Shown here in pieces: positions 43,560 to 52,516 of a stretch of DNA of 64,000 bases (position 1 is the first letter of the stretch; each line of letters begins with the position of its first letter). The notes under the pieces were generated by a model. The model was not told where the DNA came from and did not search any database. It saw only the letters and a list, made by a program, of their open reading frames with translations. The translations under genes and the position numbers were made by a program. The DNA comes from Deltaproteobacteria bacterium (lineage in GTDB: Bacteria; Myxococcota_A; UBA9160; UBA4427): the NCBI GenBank assembly GCA_016713665.1, contig JADJOR010000020.1:57854-121853 (forward strand). Direction: 5' to 3'.

Positions 43560-44045
43560 CTAGAGCTCCGCCCGGTCGCCCACGCAAAGCGCCCCGCCGC
43601 TCGTGATGCGACAGACGACGCCCGCCCGGCGCGCGAGGGCGAGGCGGACGTCGCGGCCGAAGGCGTCGTCGAGCAGCTTGCAGGGCGCAGCGTCCCGCAC
43701 GACCTCGAGCTCGACCTCGCCGATCCGGATGATATGTCCGGGCGTCCGCGTGAGCCGACCGGTGGAGAGCGTGACGTTGCGGCGGGTCTTGCCGGGATCG
43801 ATCGTGCGATCGTGCAGGCGCGCCGCCTCCTCGAGCTCCTCGAGCGACTGCACCGTCACGTGACGCACGCGCGAGCCGTGGTATCGATCGCCGACCAGCC
43901 CCTTGCCCGCCTCGGCTTGCACCGACGCCACGGCGCGCATCGGCAGCCGTCTCCCCTTCGCGACGTGGATCGCGACGACGACGGGCTCGGCGCCGGGCGC
44001 GCTCTTCGCTGCAGAAGTCGCTTCATCGCCCGGTTCGTCACGCAT
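43560..44045 (-). CDS. MOSC-domain protein
   Basis: 161 aa. The MOSC core is visible: GKGLVGDRYHGSRVRHVTVQ (about residues 46-66), RRNVTLSTGRLT (about 88-99) and the invariant Cys in AAPCKLLDDAFG (about 122), which in MOCO sulfurases binds the sulfur or cofactor. Such stand-alone MOSC proteins reduce N-hydroxylated compounds (YiiM type) or have an unknown molybdenum-related role. GGAGG 7 bp before the ATG at 44045. Confidence 0.85.
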   Translation of the reverse strand: MRDEPGDEATSAAKSAPGAEPVVVAIHVAKGRRLPMRAVASVQAEAGKGLVGDRYHGSRVRHVTVQSLEELEEAARLHDRTIDPGKTRRNVTLSTGRLTRTPGHIIRIGEVELEVVRDAAPCKLLDDAFGRDVRLALARRAGVVCRITSGGALCVGDRAEL

Positions 44046-44359
44046 GGGGCGCCTCCGGCGGGCGCGAGATCCACACCAAGAGCGCCGACGTCTGGCCGAG
44101 CGTCGAGGGGGTCGGGAGGACGGGGTCGAAGAAGATCTTGGAAGCCAACGCGCAGATGTCCTCGAATGGGGCGCCGTCTCGGTCCGGATGGAATGATGGA
44201 GCGTACCCGACGCGCGAGGGTCTTCGCCGCAGGCACGGCATCACGCGGGTCTCCGGCCGGACCGATACGGCCTTCCTCTCGATGAGCACGCCGGTCGACG
44301 AGGAGCATCTCGAGCTGCGCGGGTCGTTCCGGGTTCCGTGTGAACTGATGGCGTCGTGA
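44045..44359 (+). pseudogene. Possible remnant of a Rieske-type oxygenase C-terminus
   Basis: In the 350-bp gap between two leftward genes, the plus strand carries a stop-free run ending RTDTAFLSMSTPVDEEHLEL followed by RGSFRVPCELMAS. TPVDEEHLELR is what I would expect at the end of the catalytic domain of KshA-like ring-hydroxylating oxygenases (T-P-x-D-(D/E)-x-x-x-x-x-R). The preceding part (REIHTKSADVWPSVEGVG) does not continue into a Rieske domain and there is no good start, so it would be a degraded fragment. The 44038-44289 minus-strand ORF is the alternative reading; neither is strong. Confidence 0.3.
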
Positions 44360-44395
44360 ACGAGTGGATTCCGATGCGTGGGAGCGGTGGAGCCG

Positions 44396-45343
44396 CTAGT
44401 CGCGTCTCAATCCGACGTTCCGAGACGCATCCCCGATCTCGCACGTCAGCGTTCCCGTGCCGCGGCCGCGGATCACCGCCTCCTCGTCGTCGTTGACGTA
44501 GTCGATGTAGAGGTTGCCCGACGAGAGCGACAAGCTCCAGTCGCATCGGGCTCCCAGGACCCGCGTGTCTCCGGCGAAGGCGCTGGCGCGCACGACGATC
44601 CGGTCGTCGTAGGGCTCCTTCTGCAGCTTGATCCCGGTGACGGCGTCGTCGTCGACGAGGTCGAGGGGAACGGATGCGACTGCGCCCGAGGCCGCCTCGA
44701 TCTCGAGAGATCCGGCCCCGACGTCGATCGCCGAGATCCGGACACACTCTTCGTACTGCGCGGACAGGAATTGCTCGCATCGGTCGGACACCGAGAGCTG
44801 CCCTTGATCGAGCGAGGGAGACGGCGCATAACCGAGCGCCCCGATCCCGACGAGCCTCCGATTGCGCGCGTCGAACATGGACGGCTCGAGCTCCGTCGAG
44901 CCGTGGATGGCGAGGAAGAGTCGTTTGCCCGCCTCGATGCGATGGACGTCCGAGACGGTCACGACGAACTCGTCGATGAGGAGACCGCTCGGGTCTTCTT
45001 CGAGCAGGATGCGAACCTCGCCTGCGCGAAGCCCCTCGATCTCGATGGGCGACGTACCCGTGACCAGGGCGATCGTCGGATCGTCGCTGCGCACGGTGAA
45101 GGGGAGGAGCGCGCCGGCGTTCGCGACGCGGAGCGTCGCGGTCGCGCCGGTCGCGATCGGGGCCGCTGCGTTGCAGCCGAAGAGGCACGCAAAGAGGCCG
45201 TTCTCCTCCCAGGAGAACTCGGCGACGCCGAGCGCCCCGTTCGAGGAATCCGTCCCCAGCTCGAACGAGTCGCCGCCGCCGCACCCGACGGCCAGCGCCG
45301 CCACCGAGAGGAATCCGACCGTGCATCGCATTCGAGCGTTCAT
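44396..45343 (-). CDS. Predicted outer-membrane lipoprotein
   Basis: 315 aa from the ATG at 45343 (GGAGGG upstream). Signal peptide with lipobox ALAVGC (Cys at residue 21) then a Gly/Ser-rich linker. The body is made of beta strands with Ig-like or bacterial Big-type spacing (ATLRVANAGALLPFTVRSDD, ...DEFVVTVSDV). It contains several Cys. Function not recognised. Divergent from the GxRDHSWGxR gene at 45551 across 207 bp. Confidence 0.7.
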   Translation of the reverse strand: MNARMRCTVGFLSVAALAVGCGGGDSFELGTDSSNGALGVAEFSWEENGLFACLFGCNAAAPIATGATATLRVANAGALLPFTVRSDDPTIALVTGTSPIEIEGLRAGEVRILLEEDPSGLLIDEFVVTVSDVHRIEAGKRLFLAIHGSTELEPSMFDARNRRLVGIGALGYAPSPSLDQGQLSVSDRCEQFLSAQYEECVRISAIDVGAGSLEIEAASGAVASVPLDLVDDDAVTGIKLQKEPYDDRIVVRASAFAGDTRVLGARCDWSLSLSSGNLYIDYVNDDEEAVIRGRGTGTLTCEIGDASRNVGLRRD

Positions 45344-45550
45344 CGTGGCCCTCCGGATACGAGAATCTGGGCTCAGCATGCCGGGTCATCGGGCATCGGT
45401 CTGTCGATCTTCCTGATGTTTTTCTTAAGCCTTCCCGGCCACCCAGGGGGACCCGGGTGTCGTGACGGCCGGCGGCCCGCCATCGAGTAGAATGCGCGCG
45501 TTTTTCGACCCGAGCCGACCCAGATCGGTCGCCAACTCCAGGGAGATCCC

Positions 45551-46642
45551 ATGCCCGTCCCGCTCGACGAATATCCGATCCACCAGGGTCCGGAGTCGAT
45601 GAAGCGCTTCCTGACCAGCGATCGGAACGTCTACGACCGCTGCATCATGCACGCCCTCGACCGAACCGGCGAGACGCAGGTCGCCGCCGGGCTCGGAGTC
45701 TATCCGGGCGTCGGGGTGATCGACTGCTATGTCGCGATCCGGCAGGGGCGCCGGCTGACGTCGCTGCGCACCTCGGGCTCGCTCTCCGACGATCGGATGC
45801 AGCAGCGCGTCGGCCCGATGTCGATCGACGTCGTGAAGGGGCTCGAGACCGTGGCCTTCCGCTGCGCGGGCGCGGAGCACGGGATCGAGGTCGACCTCAC
45901 GTGGCAGGCGGCGGTCCCCGCGACCGACGAGCCGCGCCACATCCGCCGCCAGGGCGAGATCACGATCCTCGACGCGTTCCGCTTCGTGCAGGCGGCCGAC
46001 GTGAAGGGTCGCGTCCGCGTCGACGGGCGGACGCTCGACGCTTCGGACTGGGTCGGGGTCCGGGATCGATCCTGGGGGATCCGCCCGGTCGGCAACGCGA
46101 CGAGCCCGCAGCGGCCCTTCGGCGAGCATGCGATGTGGTGGTGCTGGATCCCGCTGCGCTTCGAGGACTTCGCGCTGATGTTCGTCCTCGAGGAGGAGCC
46201 CGACGGTCACCGCACGATCAACCACGCGATCCGGATCCGACCCGACGGGCGGATCGAGCAGCTCGGCTGGCCCGAGGTCGAGATCCAGTATGCGAAGGGG
46301 ACTCGCTATCCGGTCCGCGTGCGGATCGCCGTGAAGGAGCGCGGCGGCCGCAGGCTCGAGCTCGACATCGAGCCGCTCGGGCCGATGCCGCTCGGCGTCG
46401 GCCTCGGCTACGGGCCGGAGGACGACGGCTGGAACCACGGGCGCTGGATGGGCGAGCAGTGGATCCAGCGGGTCGACCACGACCTCGACGCGGCGGCGAC
46501 CAGGCAGCGCGTCGCCTGGACCATGATCGACCATGCGGCCCGCGCGACCTTCGACGGCCAGACGGGCTACGGGATCTTCGAGCACGTCTGCATCGGGCGA
46601 CACGACCCCTCCGGCTTTCCGGACCTGATGACGATGGCCTGA
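45551..46642 (+). CDS. GxRDHSWGxR-motif protein, lipocalin-like (paralogue B)
   Basis: 363 aa with GGGAGAT upstream of the ATG. It shares the length, beginning and motifs of paralogue A at 10837: VGPMSIDVVKGLETVAFRC, GVRDRSWGIRP and ATFDGQTGYGIFEHVCIG near the end. Here the HSWG position has RSWG. The TAGAAT box at 45488 is a possible -10 element. Enzyme or lipid-binding role unknown; CrtC/AttH relatives handle hydrophobic polyenes. Two copies 35 kb apart in different contexts argue for a common lipid-related function with separate substrates. Confidence 0.65.
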   Translation: MPVPLDEYPIHQGPESMKRFLTSDRNVYDRCIMHALDRTGETQVAAGLGVYPGVGVIDCYVAIRQGRRLTSLRTSGSLSDDRMQQRVGPMSIDVVKGLETVAFRCAGAEHGIEVDLTWQAAVPATDEPRHIRRQGEITILDAFRFVQAADVKGRVRVDGRTLDASDWVGVRDRSWGIRPVGNATSPQRPFGEHAMWWCWIPLRFEDFALMFVLEEEPDGHRTINHAIRIRPDGRIEQLGWPEVEIQYAKGTRYPVRVRIAVKERGGRRLELDIEPLGPMPLGVGLGYGPEDDGWNHGRWMGEQWIQRVDHDLDAAATRQRVAWTMIDHAARATFDGQTGYGIFEHVCIGRHDPSGFPDLMTMA

Positions 46643-46758
46643 GCGGCCCTGAAGGGATCGTTCCGGTCGCGGCGAGGTCGGCCCTAACGCCGTGCGTCCG
46701 GGCAGACGTGGTCGCCCTTCCGTCCGATTCGACCGCCTGCCGACGCGGGCCGCTGGCC

Positions 46759-46764
46759 TATGCT
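46759..46764 (+). promoter_or_regulatory. -10-like box 6 nt before the wHTH-AAA gene
   Basis: TATGCT, then CGCCGG, then the ATG at 46771. No Shine-Dalgarno precedes this ATG. No good -35 hexamer at 17 bp; an upstream activator site is possible. Geometry matches the other three leaderless candidates. Confidence 0.4.
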
Positions 46765-46770
46765 CGCCGG

Positions 46771-49700
46771 ATGAACTGGGTGTTCGGCGATTGCGTGTTG
46801 CGTGAGGATCTCTTCCGGCTCGAGCGCGCCGGCCGGGTCGTCAAGCTCGAGCCCAAAGTCTTCCACGTCTTCCGCTTCCTGATCGAGAATCGGGAGCGCG
46901 TCGTCTCGAAGGCGGAGATCCTGGACCACGTCTGGCCCGGGGAGGCGATCAGCGAGTCCGTCCTGCCGCGCAGCATCGCCCTCGTCCGTCGGGCGGTGGG
47001 CGATAGCCGCGCGCAGCCGAAGGTCATCGAGACCGTCCACGGTCATGGATACCGCTTCATCGCCGCGATCGAGGCGCCCGCGCCCGTGTCCACATCGCCG
47101 CCTTCGGTCGGGACCGACGTCCCGGCTGCGCGCAGGAGCGTCGATCGATCCACCGAGCCCGACGCGCCGAGCGAAGCGAGCGACTTCGTCGGACGCGAAA
47201 ACGTGCTGGAGCGCCTCGCCGCGGCCTTCGACGTCGCGATCTCCGGTCGCGGCCGGATCGTCGTCCTGGTCGGAGATCCCGGGATCGGCAAGACCCGAAC
47301 CGTCGAGCGCGCGCTCGACGGCGTGGGCGGGCGCACAGGCGTGCATGCCGGTTACTGCTTCGAAGGCGAGGGCGCGCCTTCGTACTGGCCCTTCGTCCAG
47401 ATCTTCCGCTCGCTTCTCGACGAGACCGGGGACGAGGAACTGGCGGAGACGTTTCGCATCGGGGGCGCCGAGCTGCTCCCGTTGGTGCCCGAGCTGGGGG
47501 AACGGCTCCCGGGGCTCGCCGAGTCGGAGCCCCTCGAAGGCGAGCAGGCGCGCTTCCGATTCTTCGACAGCGTGGCCGGCTGCTTGCGCCGCAGCGCGAA
47601 GCGGCGCCCGCTGGTGCTCGTCCTCGAGGACCTGCACTGGGCCGATCGGGACTCGATGCGGCTCATGAGCTTTCTCGCGGGCGCACTGCGCGACTCGGCC
47701 GTGCTGATCGTCGGGACGGCTCGAGACCTCGACGTTCGGCGGGAGCATCCGCTCGCGGCCCTGCTCCGAGATCTGTCGCGTGTCCCGCATTGCGAACGGA
47801 TCGCGCTCAAGGGGCTCGCGCCCGATCACGTGATCGAGCTCCTTCGTCGAACGGCCGGACGGGAGATCGAGGCTCGTGTCGGCGCGGTCGTCGTCGAGAT
47901 GACGGACGGCAATCCGTTCTTCGTGCGCGAGCTCGCCCTGCTCGTGGCCGAGGGGGGGAGCCTCGAGGTCGACGAGCGACGAAGGCTTCCCCTCGAGCTC
48001 CCGCAAGGGATTCGTGATGCAGTCGGATTGAGACTCGCGTCCCTGTCGACCACCTGCCGCGAGCTGCTCGGCCGCGCGGCGGTGATCGGCCGCACGTTCA
48101 ACGGTCGGATCCTCCTCGAGCTCGGTGGGGAATCCCATGAAGCGCAGCTCGAGCTGTTGGGCGAGGCGCTCGCCTCGGGGCTCGTGAAGGAGCAACCGAG
48201 CGCCGGAAGCTACGCATTCACACACGCCCTCGTCCGACAGGCGCTCTATGAAGACCTGAGCCTCGCCGAGCGCGTGCTCGCCCACCGCGACACGGCCGCG
48301 GCCCTCGAGCGCATCCATGGCGACGACTCGCCGGAGCACCTGTCGGAGCTCGCCTTCCATCTCTTCGCGTCGGCGGTCGGCGGCGAGCCGCTCCGCTCGG
48401 TCGAGGTCAGTCTGCGCGCGGCGGCGCTCGCTCATCGTCAATGCGCCTACGACGAGTCGGTCCGCCATCTCGAGCGCGCGCTGGAAGCCTTCGACCTCAC
48501 GGATCAGGCCGACGCCTCGCGGCGCTGCGAGCTGATCCTCGCCCAGGCCGAAGCGAGATGGGATGCCGGCCAACGGGACCTCGCCCACGAGCAGCTCCGC
48601 CGCGCCGCCGGGATCGCGCGCGAGCTCGCCCGCCCTGAGCTCCTCGCCCGCGCGGCCATCGGAATGCGCAGCTACGGCGACAATACGCGGCCCGACGCCG
48701 AGACCGTTCGGCTCCTCGAGGAGGCACTCGCGGCCGTCGGCGACGCGTTCCCCGTCTGGCGGGCGCGCATCCTGTCCCGGCTCACCTGCTGCGATCCCCA
48801 TACGCGTTCGATGGCGAACCGACGACGGTTCGCCGACGAGGCCGCCGCGCTGACCGCCGATTCGACGGATCCAGCCGTCGTGTTCGACGTCTTCGTCGGT
48901 CGTTATTGGGCCACGCTGGGCCCCGACGCGCTCGATCAGCGGGTCGTCGTCGGGCGGGAAGCCGCCGAGGCGGGCCGGCGGCTGGGCGATCCCCGACTCG
49001 GGCTGCTCGGCCACGACATCCTCGTCGGGGCGCATCTGGTTCTCGGCAACTTCGACGTCGTCGGTCGCCACGTCGAGGCCTTCGGCGAGATCGCGACCGC
49101 GCTCCGTCAGCCCTTCTTCGAGTTCCATGGGCTCATCCTGCAGATCGTCCACGCGATGAACTGCGGCCGATTCGACGAAGCACAGATCCGTCTCGAGCAG
49201 GCCACACGGCGGGGCGTCGGCTTCGTCCAGGACGCCGAAGCGCTCTCCGCGGGGATCTCGTTCTGGCTGCGCGACATGCGTGGAGAGACCACGGATCCGG
49301 CCGACGCCGCGAAGATCCTGCAGAGCGTCGGCAGCCGTCTCCTGTCCAGCACGGGGACCGATCAGATCTTCAAGGCGAGCATCATCGAAGTCTGTCTTAC
49401 GGTCGGGCAGCGCGACGAGGCGCGTCGTCAGCTGCACGAGCTCTTCGAGAACGACATCGAAGAGCTCAGCCGGAACGAGAACTGGCTGGTCACGATGTCG
49501 CTCGCCTGCTCCGCCGCGATCGCGCTCGAAGAGCCCGGGATCGCGGAGCGGCTCTACCGGCTGCTGGTTCCCTACGAGAGCCTGATGTTCGTCCACGACC
49601 ACCTCCACGTGAGCCGCGGTAGCGTCGCGTCCTCCCTCGGCGCGCTGGCGGGCGTCGTCGGTCGACACGACGAAGCCATCGTTCGGCTCCGTGCCGCCAT

Positions 49701-49884
49701 CGCCCGCGAAGAGGCGCTCGGGGCAAAGCCTGCCGCGCTGGACACGCGCATCCTGCTGGTGCAGCAATTCGAGCGGATGGGCCGGGCGAAGGCCGCGCGG
49801 GACGAGCTCGTGGCGGCCCGGCAGGCCGCCGAGCGCTTCGGCTCGCGACGCATCTACCGCGTCCTTCCCGAGCTGCGCGATTGA
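46771..49884 (+). CDS. wHTH-AAA ATPase-TPR-like transcription regulator
   Basis: 1037 aa. Residues 1-105 are an OmpR/PhoB-type (CadC-like) winged helix: ...EPKVFHVFRFLIENRERVVS, then SVLPRSIALVRRAVGDSRAQ, then VIETVHGHGYRF. A Ser/Pro linker (105-135) leads to an AAA ATPase with Walker A GDPGIGKT (168-175) and Walker B VLVLEDLHWAD (about 290-300). About 480-1037 is helical, Ala/Leu/Glu-rich and repetitive, probably TPR-like. This is the architecture of large ATP-dependent regulators such as MalT and SARP/LAL relatives, in which ATP binding and an inducer switch DNA binding. No receiver domain. Its ligand is unknown; adjacent genes give no hint. Confidence 0.85.
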   Translation: MNWVFGDCVLREDLFRLERAGRVVKLEPKVFHVFRFLIENRERVVSKAEILDHVWPGEAISESVLPRSIALVRRAVGDSRAQPKVIETVHGHGYRFIAAIEAPAPVSTSPPSVGTDVPAARRSVDRSTEPDAPSEASDFVGRENVLERLAAAFDVAISGRGRIVVLVGDPGIGKTRTVERALDGVGGRTGVHAGYCFEGEGAPSYWPFVQIFRSLLDETGDEELAETFRIGGAELLPLVPELGERLPGLAESEPLEGEQARFRFFDSVAGCLRRSAKRRPLVLVLEDLHWADRDSMRLMSFLAGALRDSAVLIVGTARDLDVRREHPLAALLRDLSRVPHCERIALKGLAPDHVIELLRRTAGREIEARVGAVVVEMTDGNPFFVRELALLVAEGGSLEVDERRRLPLELPQGIRDAVGLRLASLSTTCRELLGRAAVIGRTFNGRILLELGGESHEAQLELLGEALASGLVKEQPSAGSYAFTHALVRQALYEDLSLAERVLAHRDTAAALERIHGDDSPEHLSELAFHLFASAVGGEPLRSVEVSLRAAALAHRQCAYDESVRHLERALEAFDLTDQADASRRCELILAQAEARWDAGQRDLAHEQLRRAAGIARELARPELLARAAIGMRSYGDNTRPDAETVRLLEEALAAVGDAFPVWRARILSRLTCCDPHTRSMANRRRFADEAAALTADSTDPAVVFDVFVGRYWATLGPDALDQRVVVGREAAEAGRRLGDPRLGLLGHDILVGAHLVLGNFDVVGRHVEAFGEIATALRQPFFEFHGLILQIVHAMNCGRFDEAQIRLEQATRRGVGFVQDAEALSAGISFWLRDMRGETTDPADAAKILQSVGSRLLSSTGTDQIFKASIIEVCLTVGQRDEARRQLHELFENDIEELSRNENWLVTMSLACSAAIALEEPGIAERLYRLLVPYESLMFVHDHLHVSRGSVASSLGALAGVVGRHDEAIVRLRAAIAREEALGAKPAALDTRILLVQQFERMGRAKAARDELVAARQAAERFGSRRIYRVLPELRD

Positions 49885-49936
49885 GCCCACGCCTCGCGCG
49901 TCGCGAGCGATGGCCGGGCGACGCGGTGCTGCGGGA

Positions 49937-50818
49937 TCAGCTCTTCTGGAAGAGGATCGTCGCGTATCGGATGCGCGCTCGGAAGCGATCGGGGTCCGTC
50001 TTGCGCCGCAGCTTCTTGAGGGCGCGTCGGATCGCGTCGTGGTCTCTGGCAAGAAAGACGCGGAAGAGCCTCGTCTTCCACGGCGCGCGCGCCGCGGCGT
50101 AGGCTTCGGCGAAGCGAAGCGTCGGCTCGAGGATCTCCGTGACCGCGCGATCGATCATTTCGACCGTCGGGAGGACGTTGGGTGTGATGTCCGAGATCTG
50201 CACGGTCTCGAATCCGGCTTCGGCGGCCATTCGGACGTAGGGATGTTCGGAGACGTCGAAATCGCTCGCATAGGCCGTCCCGTCCTCGCTCCGGAACATC
50301 CCGCTGACCAGGAGTCGACCGCTCGGGCGGAGCAGGTCGTGGGCCTTCCTCAGCCCGAAGCGCCGATCGAAGTAGTTGTGGGACTCGCTGAAGAGGACGA
50401 GGTCGAAGCGTTCGGCGGTCTCGAAGGTCTCGAAGGTCGTGCGCCGGAACGAGACGTTCGGATCGTCGCAGGCGGCGAAGTAGCGCTCGTGGTTGCGATC
50501 GGGGGAGAGCGCAGTCACGCGATGGCCCGCGCGCGAGAGGGCGCGGGCGTTGTCTCCGATGCCGGCGCCGACGTCGAGCACGCTCTTGACGTCGGGAGGG
50601 ACGAGCTCGAGGAGTCTCTCCGTGAAGCGCGCCTGGCCTCGTCCCATCTCCTCGAGATCGACGCGATCGATCGTTTTCGGCTCGTCCCAGTAGCCATAGT
50701 GGAGCGAGCGGAGCCCGAGGACCTCCGTCACGAAGTAGAGCTCGAAGTTCAGCTCGGTTTGGGGTGCCCGGAATCGTTCGATGGGCGTCATCGGAAGGAT
50801 GCTCCGTTCGTCGGTCAC
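49937..50818 (-). CDS. SAM-dependent methyltransferase (cyclopropane-synthase-like)
   Basis: 293 aa. The GTG start at 50818 overlaps the SDR stop (GTGA), so the two are coupled. Motif I reads VLDVGAGIGDNARALSRAG (about 81-99). The N-terminal element LRSLHYGYWDEPKTID (about 36-51) resembles mycolic-acid and gamma-tocopherol-type methyltransferases acting on lipids. LVLFSESHNYF and LLRPSGRLLVSGMF are later motifs. Third and last gene of a leftward operon with the SDR and the LLM genes. Confidence 0.85.
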   Translation of the reverse strand: MTDERSILPMTPIERFRAPQTELNFELYFVTEVLGLRSLHYGYWDEPKTIDRVDLEEMGRGQARFTERLLELVPPDVKSVLDVGAGIGDNARALSRAGHRVTALSPDRNHERYFAACDDPNVSFRRTTFETFETAERFDLVLFSESHNYFDRRFGLRKAHDLLRPSGRLLVSGMFRSEDGTAYASDFDVSEHPYVRMAAEAGFETVQISDITPNVLPTVEMIDRAVTEILEPTLRFAEAYAAARAPWKTRLFRVFLARDHDAIRRALKKLRRKTDPDRFRARIRYATILFQKS

Positions 50819-51630
50819 GCTGTCGGGCGGTGGATCTGGGCCCAGGTCGGGAAGTGGCTGAGGAGCCCGCCGTCGACCTTGATGACCTGACCGGTCACGA
50901 ACGAGGCCTCGTCGGACGCGAGGAATGCGACCACCCGGGCGACCTCGTCGGGGGTGCCGAGGGTCGGCGTGAGGTGGTTGCTCTCGTAGATCTCGAGCAG
51001 CGCCGGATCGAAGTGCTCGCGGGCGTTCGGGGTGGCGACCAGGCCCGGGGCCACGGCGTTGCAGCGGATGCCTCGCTTGCCGTACATCGTCGCGACGTAG
51101 GCGGTGAACGCGTTGACGCCGCCCTTCGAGGCGCCGTAGGCGCCGTACACACCGTCGCCGACGAAGCCGGCCGTCGACGACGTGTTCACGATCGAGCCGC
51201 GCCCCCGGGCGAGCATCGGGGGCAGCGCGTGCTTCACGCCGAGCATCGGTCCGCGCAGGTTGACGCGCATCGTGAGGTCCCAGAGCTCGGTGTCGAGATC
51301 CTCGATTGCGGCGTCGCCGGCCAGCAGCTCGGCGCTGGTGACGGCGGCATTGTTATGCAGGACGTCGATTTGACCGAACGTGTCGAGCGCGGCGGCGATC
51401 ATGCGGGCGATGTCGGCCTCTTCGCCGACGTCGGTCCGGACCGAAATCGCCTCGCCGCCCGCGGCTCGCGCCTCGCCGGCGACCGCCTCGGCGCCCGCGC
51501 CATTCAGGTCGGCTACGACCAATCGCGCCCCCTCGGCCGCCATGCAGAGCACGGTCGCGCGTCCGATGCCCGACGCACCGCCGGTCACCACGGCCACCTT
51601 GCCCTCGAGTCTTCCTGCACGTTCGGCCAT
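50815..51630 (-). CDS. Short-chain dehydrogenase/reductase
   Basis: 271 aa. Cofactor site TGGASGIG (16-23), NNAAV near 94, catalytic Ser in NTSSTAGFVGDG, and the Tyr-x3-Lys in YGAYGASKGGV (Tyr near 162). The final part has APGLVATP and DEASFVTGQVIKVDGGLLS, typical of classical SDRs. NAD(H) is likely because of the Asp after strand 2 (VVADLNG). Overlaps the methyltransferase and is 7 bp downstream of the LLM gene, so the three form one operon. Confidence 0.92.
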   Translation of the reverse strand: MAERAGRLEGKVAVVTGGASGIGRATVLCMAAEGARLVVADLNGAGAEAVAGEARAAGGEAISVRTDVGEEADIARMIAAALDTFGQIDVLHNNAAVTSAELLAGDAAIEDLDTELWDLTMRVNLRGPMLGVKHALPPMLARGRGSIVNTSSTAGFVGDGVYGAYGASKGGVNAFTAYVATMYGKRGIRCNAVAPGLVATPNAREHFDPALLEIYESNHLTPTLGTPDEVARVVAFLASDEASFVTGQVIKVDGGLLSHFPTWAQIHRPTA

Positions 51631-51637
51631 GATCTTC

Positions 51638-52516
51638 TCATCCCTCCCTTGCGATCACTTCATCTCCGTACCGCCGCAGATGATCGAGCTTCTGCGCGAG
51701 CGTCGAGCTCGGCCCGAGCGTATACGGGAACGGGTAGCTGACGACCGCGGTCATGCCGAGCTCGATCAACTCGGCGCGCTGGTCGGGCGTCGGCTGCTCG
51801 CGGAACGGCACGAGCGCGTCGAAGGGAACTCCGCTCCGACCGGCCTCGCGCCGATGCCGAGCGAGCGTCTCGAGCACGACCTTCGCATCCGCATAGCGCT
51901 GACCCGAGCCCGACCAGCCGTCCGCATAACGCCCCGCGCGCCGAAGCGCCGCCGCGTTCTGGCCGCCCATCCAGACGGGGACGGGCCGGGTCGGCGCCGG
52001 CCGCATCTGGAGCGCAGGAAAGGGGTAGTGGGGTCCCGCGTGCTCGACGACTTCGCCCGTCAGGAGCTTGCGGATGATCTCGACCTGCTCGTCGATCCGC
52101 TCGCCGCGCTTCTCGAAGACGCGGCCGAGGACGTCGAACTCGTCCTTCATCCAGCCCGCACCGACGCCGAGTACGACGCGGTTCTTCGAGTAGACGGCGG
52201 CCGTCCCGAGGAGCTTCGCGACCTCGATCGGATGGCGCAGCGGCAGGATGTAGACGTTGGTGGCGAAGCGCAGCCGCGTCGTGTGCTGTGCGAGCACGGC
52301 CATCGTCAGGAAGGGATCGGCGAACGGGGAAGTGCCCTGGAAGTCGGGATCGCCGGTCGGGCTGTAGGGATACTTCGAGTGGCGCTCCATCGGGACGAAG
52401 ACGTGGTCGGAGAGGAGCAGGCCCGTGAAGCCGACCGACTCGGCGAGCTTCGCGATCTCGACGAGCTCGTCGGGATGGGTGTAGCCGAGGGCCTGCCAGT
52501 GCTGGATGCGGGGCAT
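51638..52516 (-). CDS. LLM-class flavin/F420-dependent oxidoreductase
   Basis: 292 aa from the ATG at 52516. TIM-barrel motifs: IAKLAESVGFTGLLLSDHVF (about 22-41), LAQHTTRLRFATNVYILPLR, NRVVLGVGAGWMKDEFDVLG (about 112-131) and VPVWMGGQNAAALRRAG. The barrel is closely like the 38845 product, but the active-site GGQN replaces GGHS. The leader is a purine-rich run (GAAGAAGAAG type, 52520-52557 on the minus strand) that contains the GAGGA box. First gene of the operon with SDR and methyltransferase genes. Confidence 0.85.
   Translation of the reverse strand: MPRIQHWQALGYTHPDELVEIAKLAESVGFTGLLLSDHVFVPMERHSKYPYSPTGDPDFQGTSPFADPFLTMAVLAQHTTRLRFATNVYILPLRHPIEVAKLLGTAAVYSKNRVVLGVGAGWMKDEFDVLGRVFEKRGERIDEQVEIIRKLLTGEVVEHAGPHYPFPALQMRPAPTRPVPVWMGGQNAAALRRAGRYADGWSGSGQRYADAKVVLETLARHRREAGRSGVPFDALVPFREQPTPDQRAELIELGMTAVVSYPFPYTLGPSSTLAQKLDHLRRYGDEVIAREG

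Noticed and set aside
44038..44289. 83-aa minus-strand ORF upstream of the MOSC gene
   Set aside because: No Shine-Dalgarno and no recognisable motif; the plus-strand reading has at least a partial Rieske-like signature.
45901..46770. 290-residue N-terminal extension of the wHTH-AAA frame
   Set aside because: It runs through the GxRDHSWGxR gene in another frame; the wHTH begins directly at 46771.
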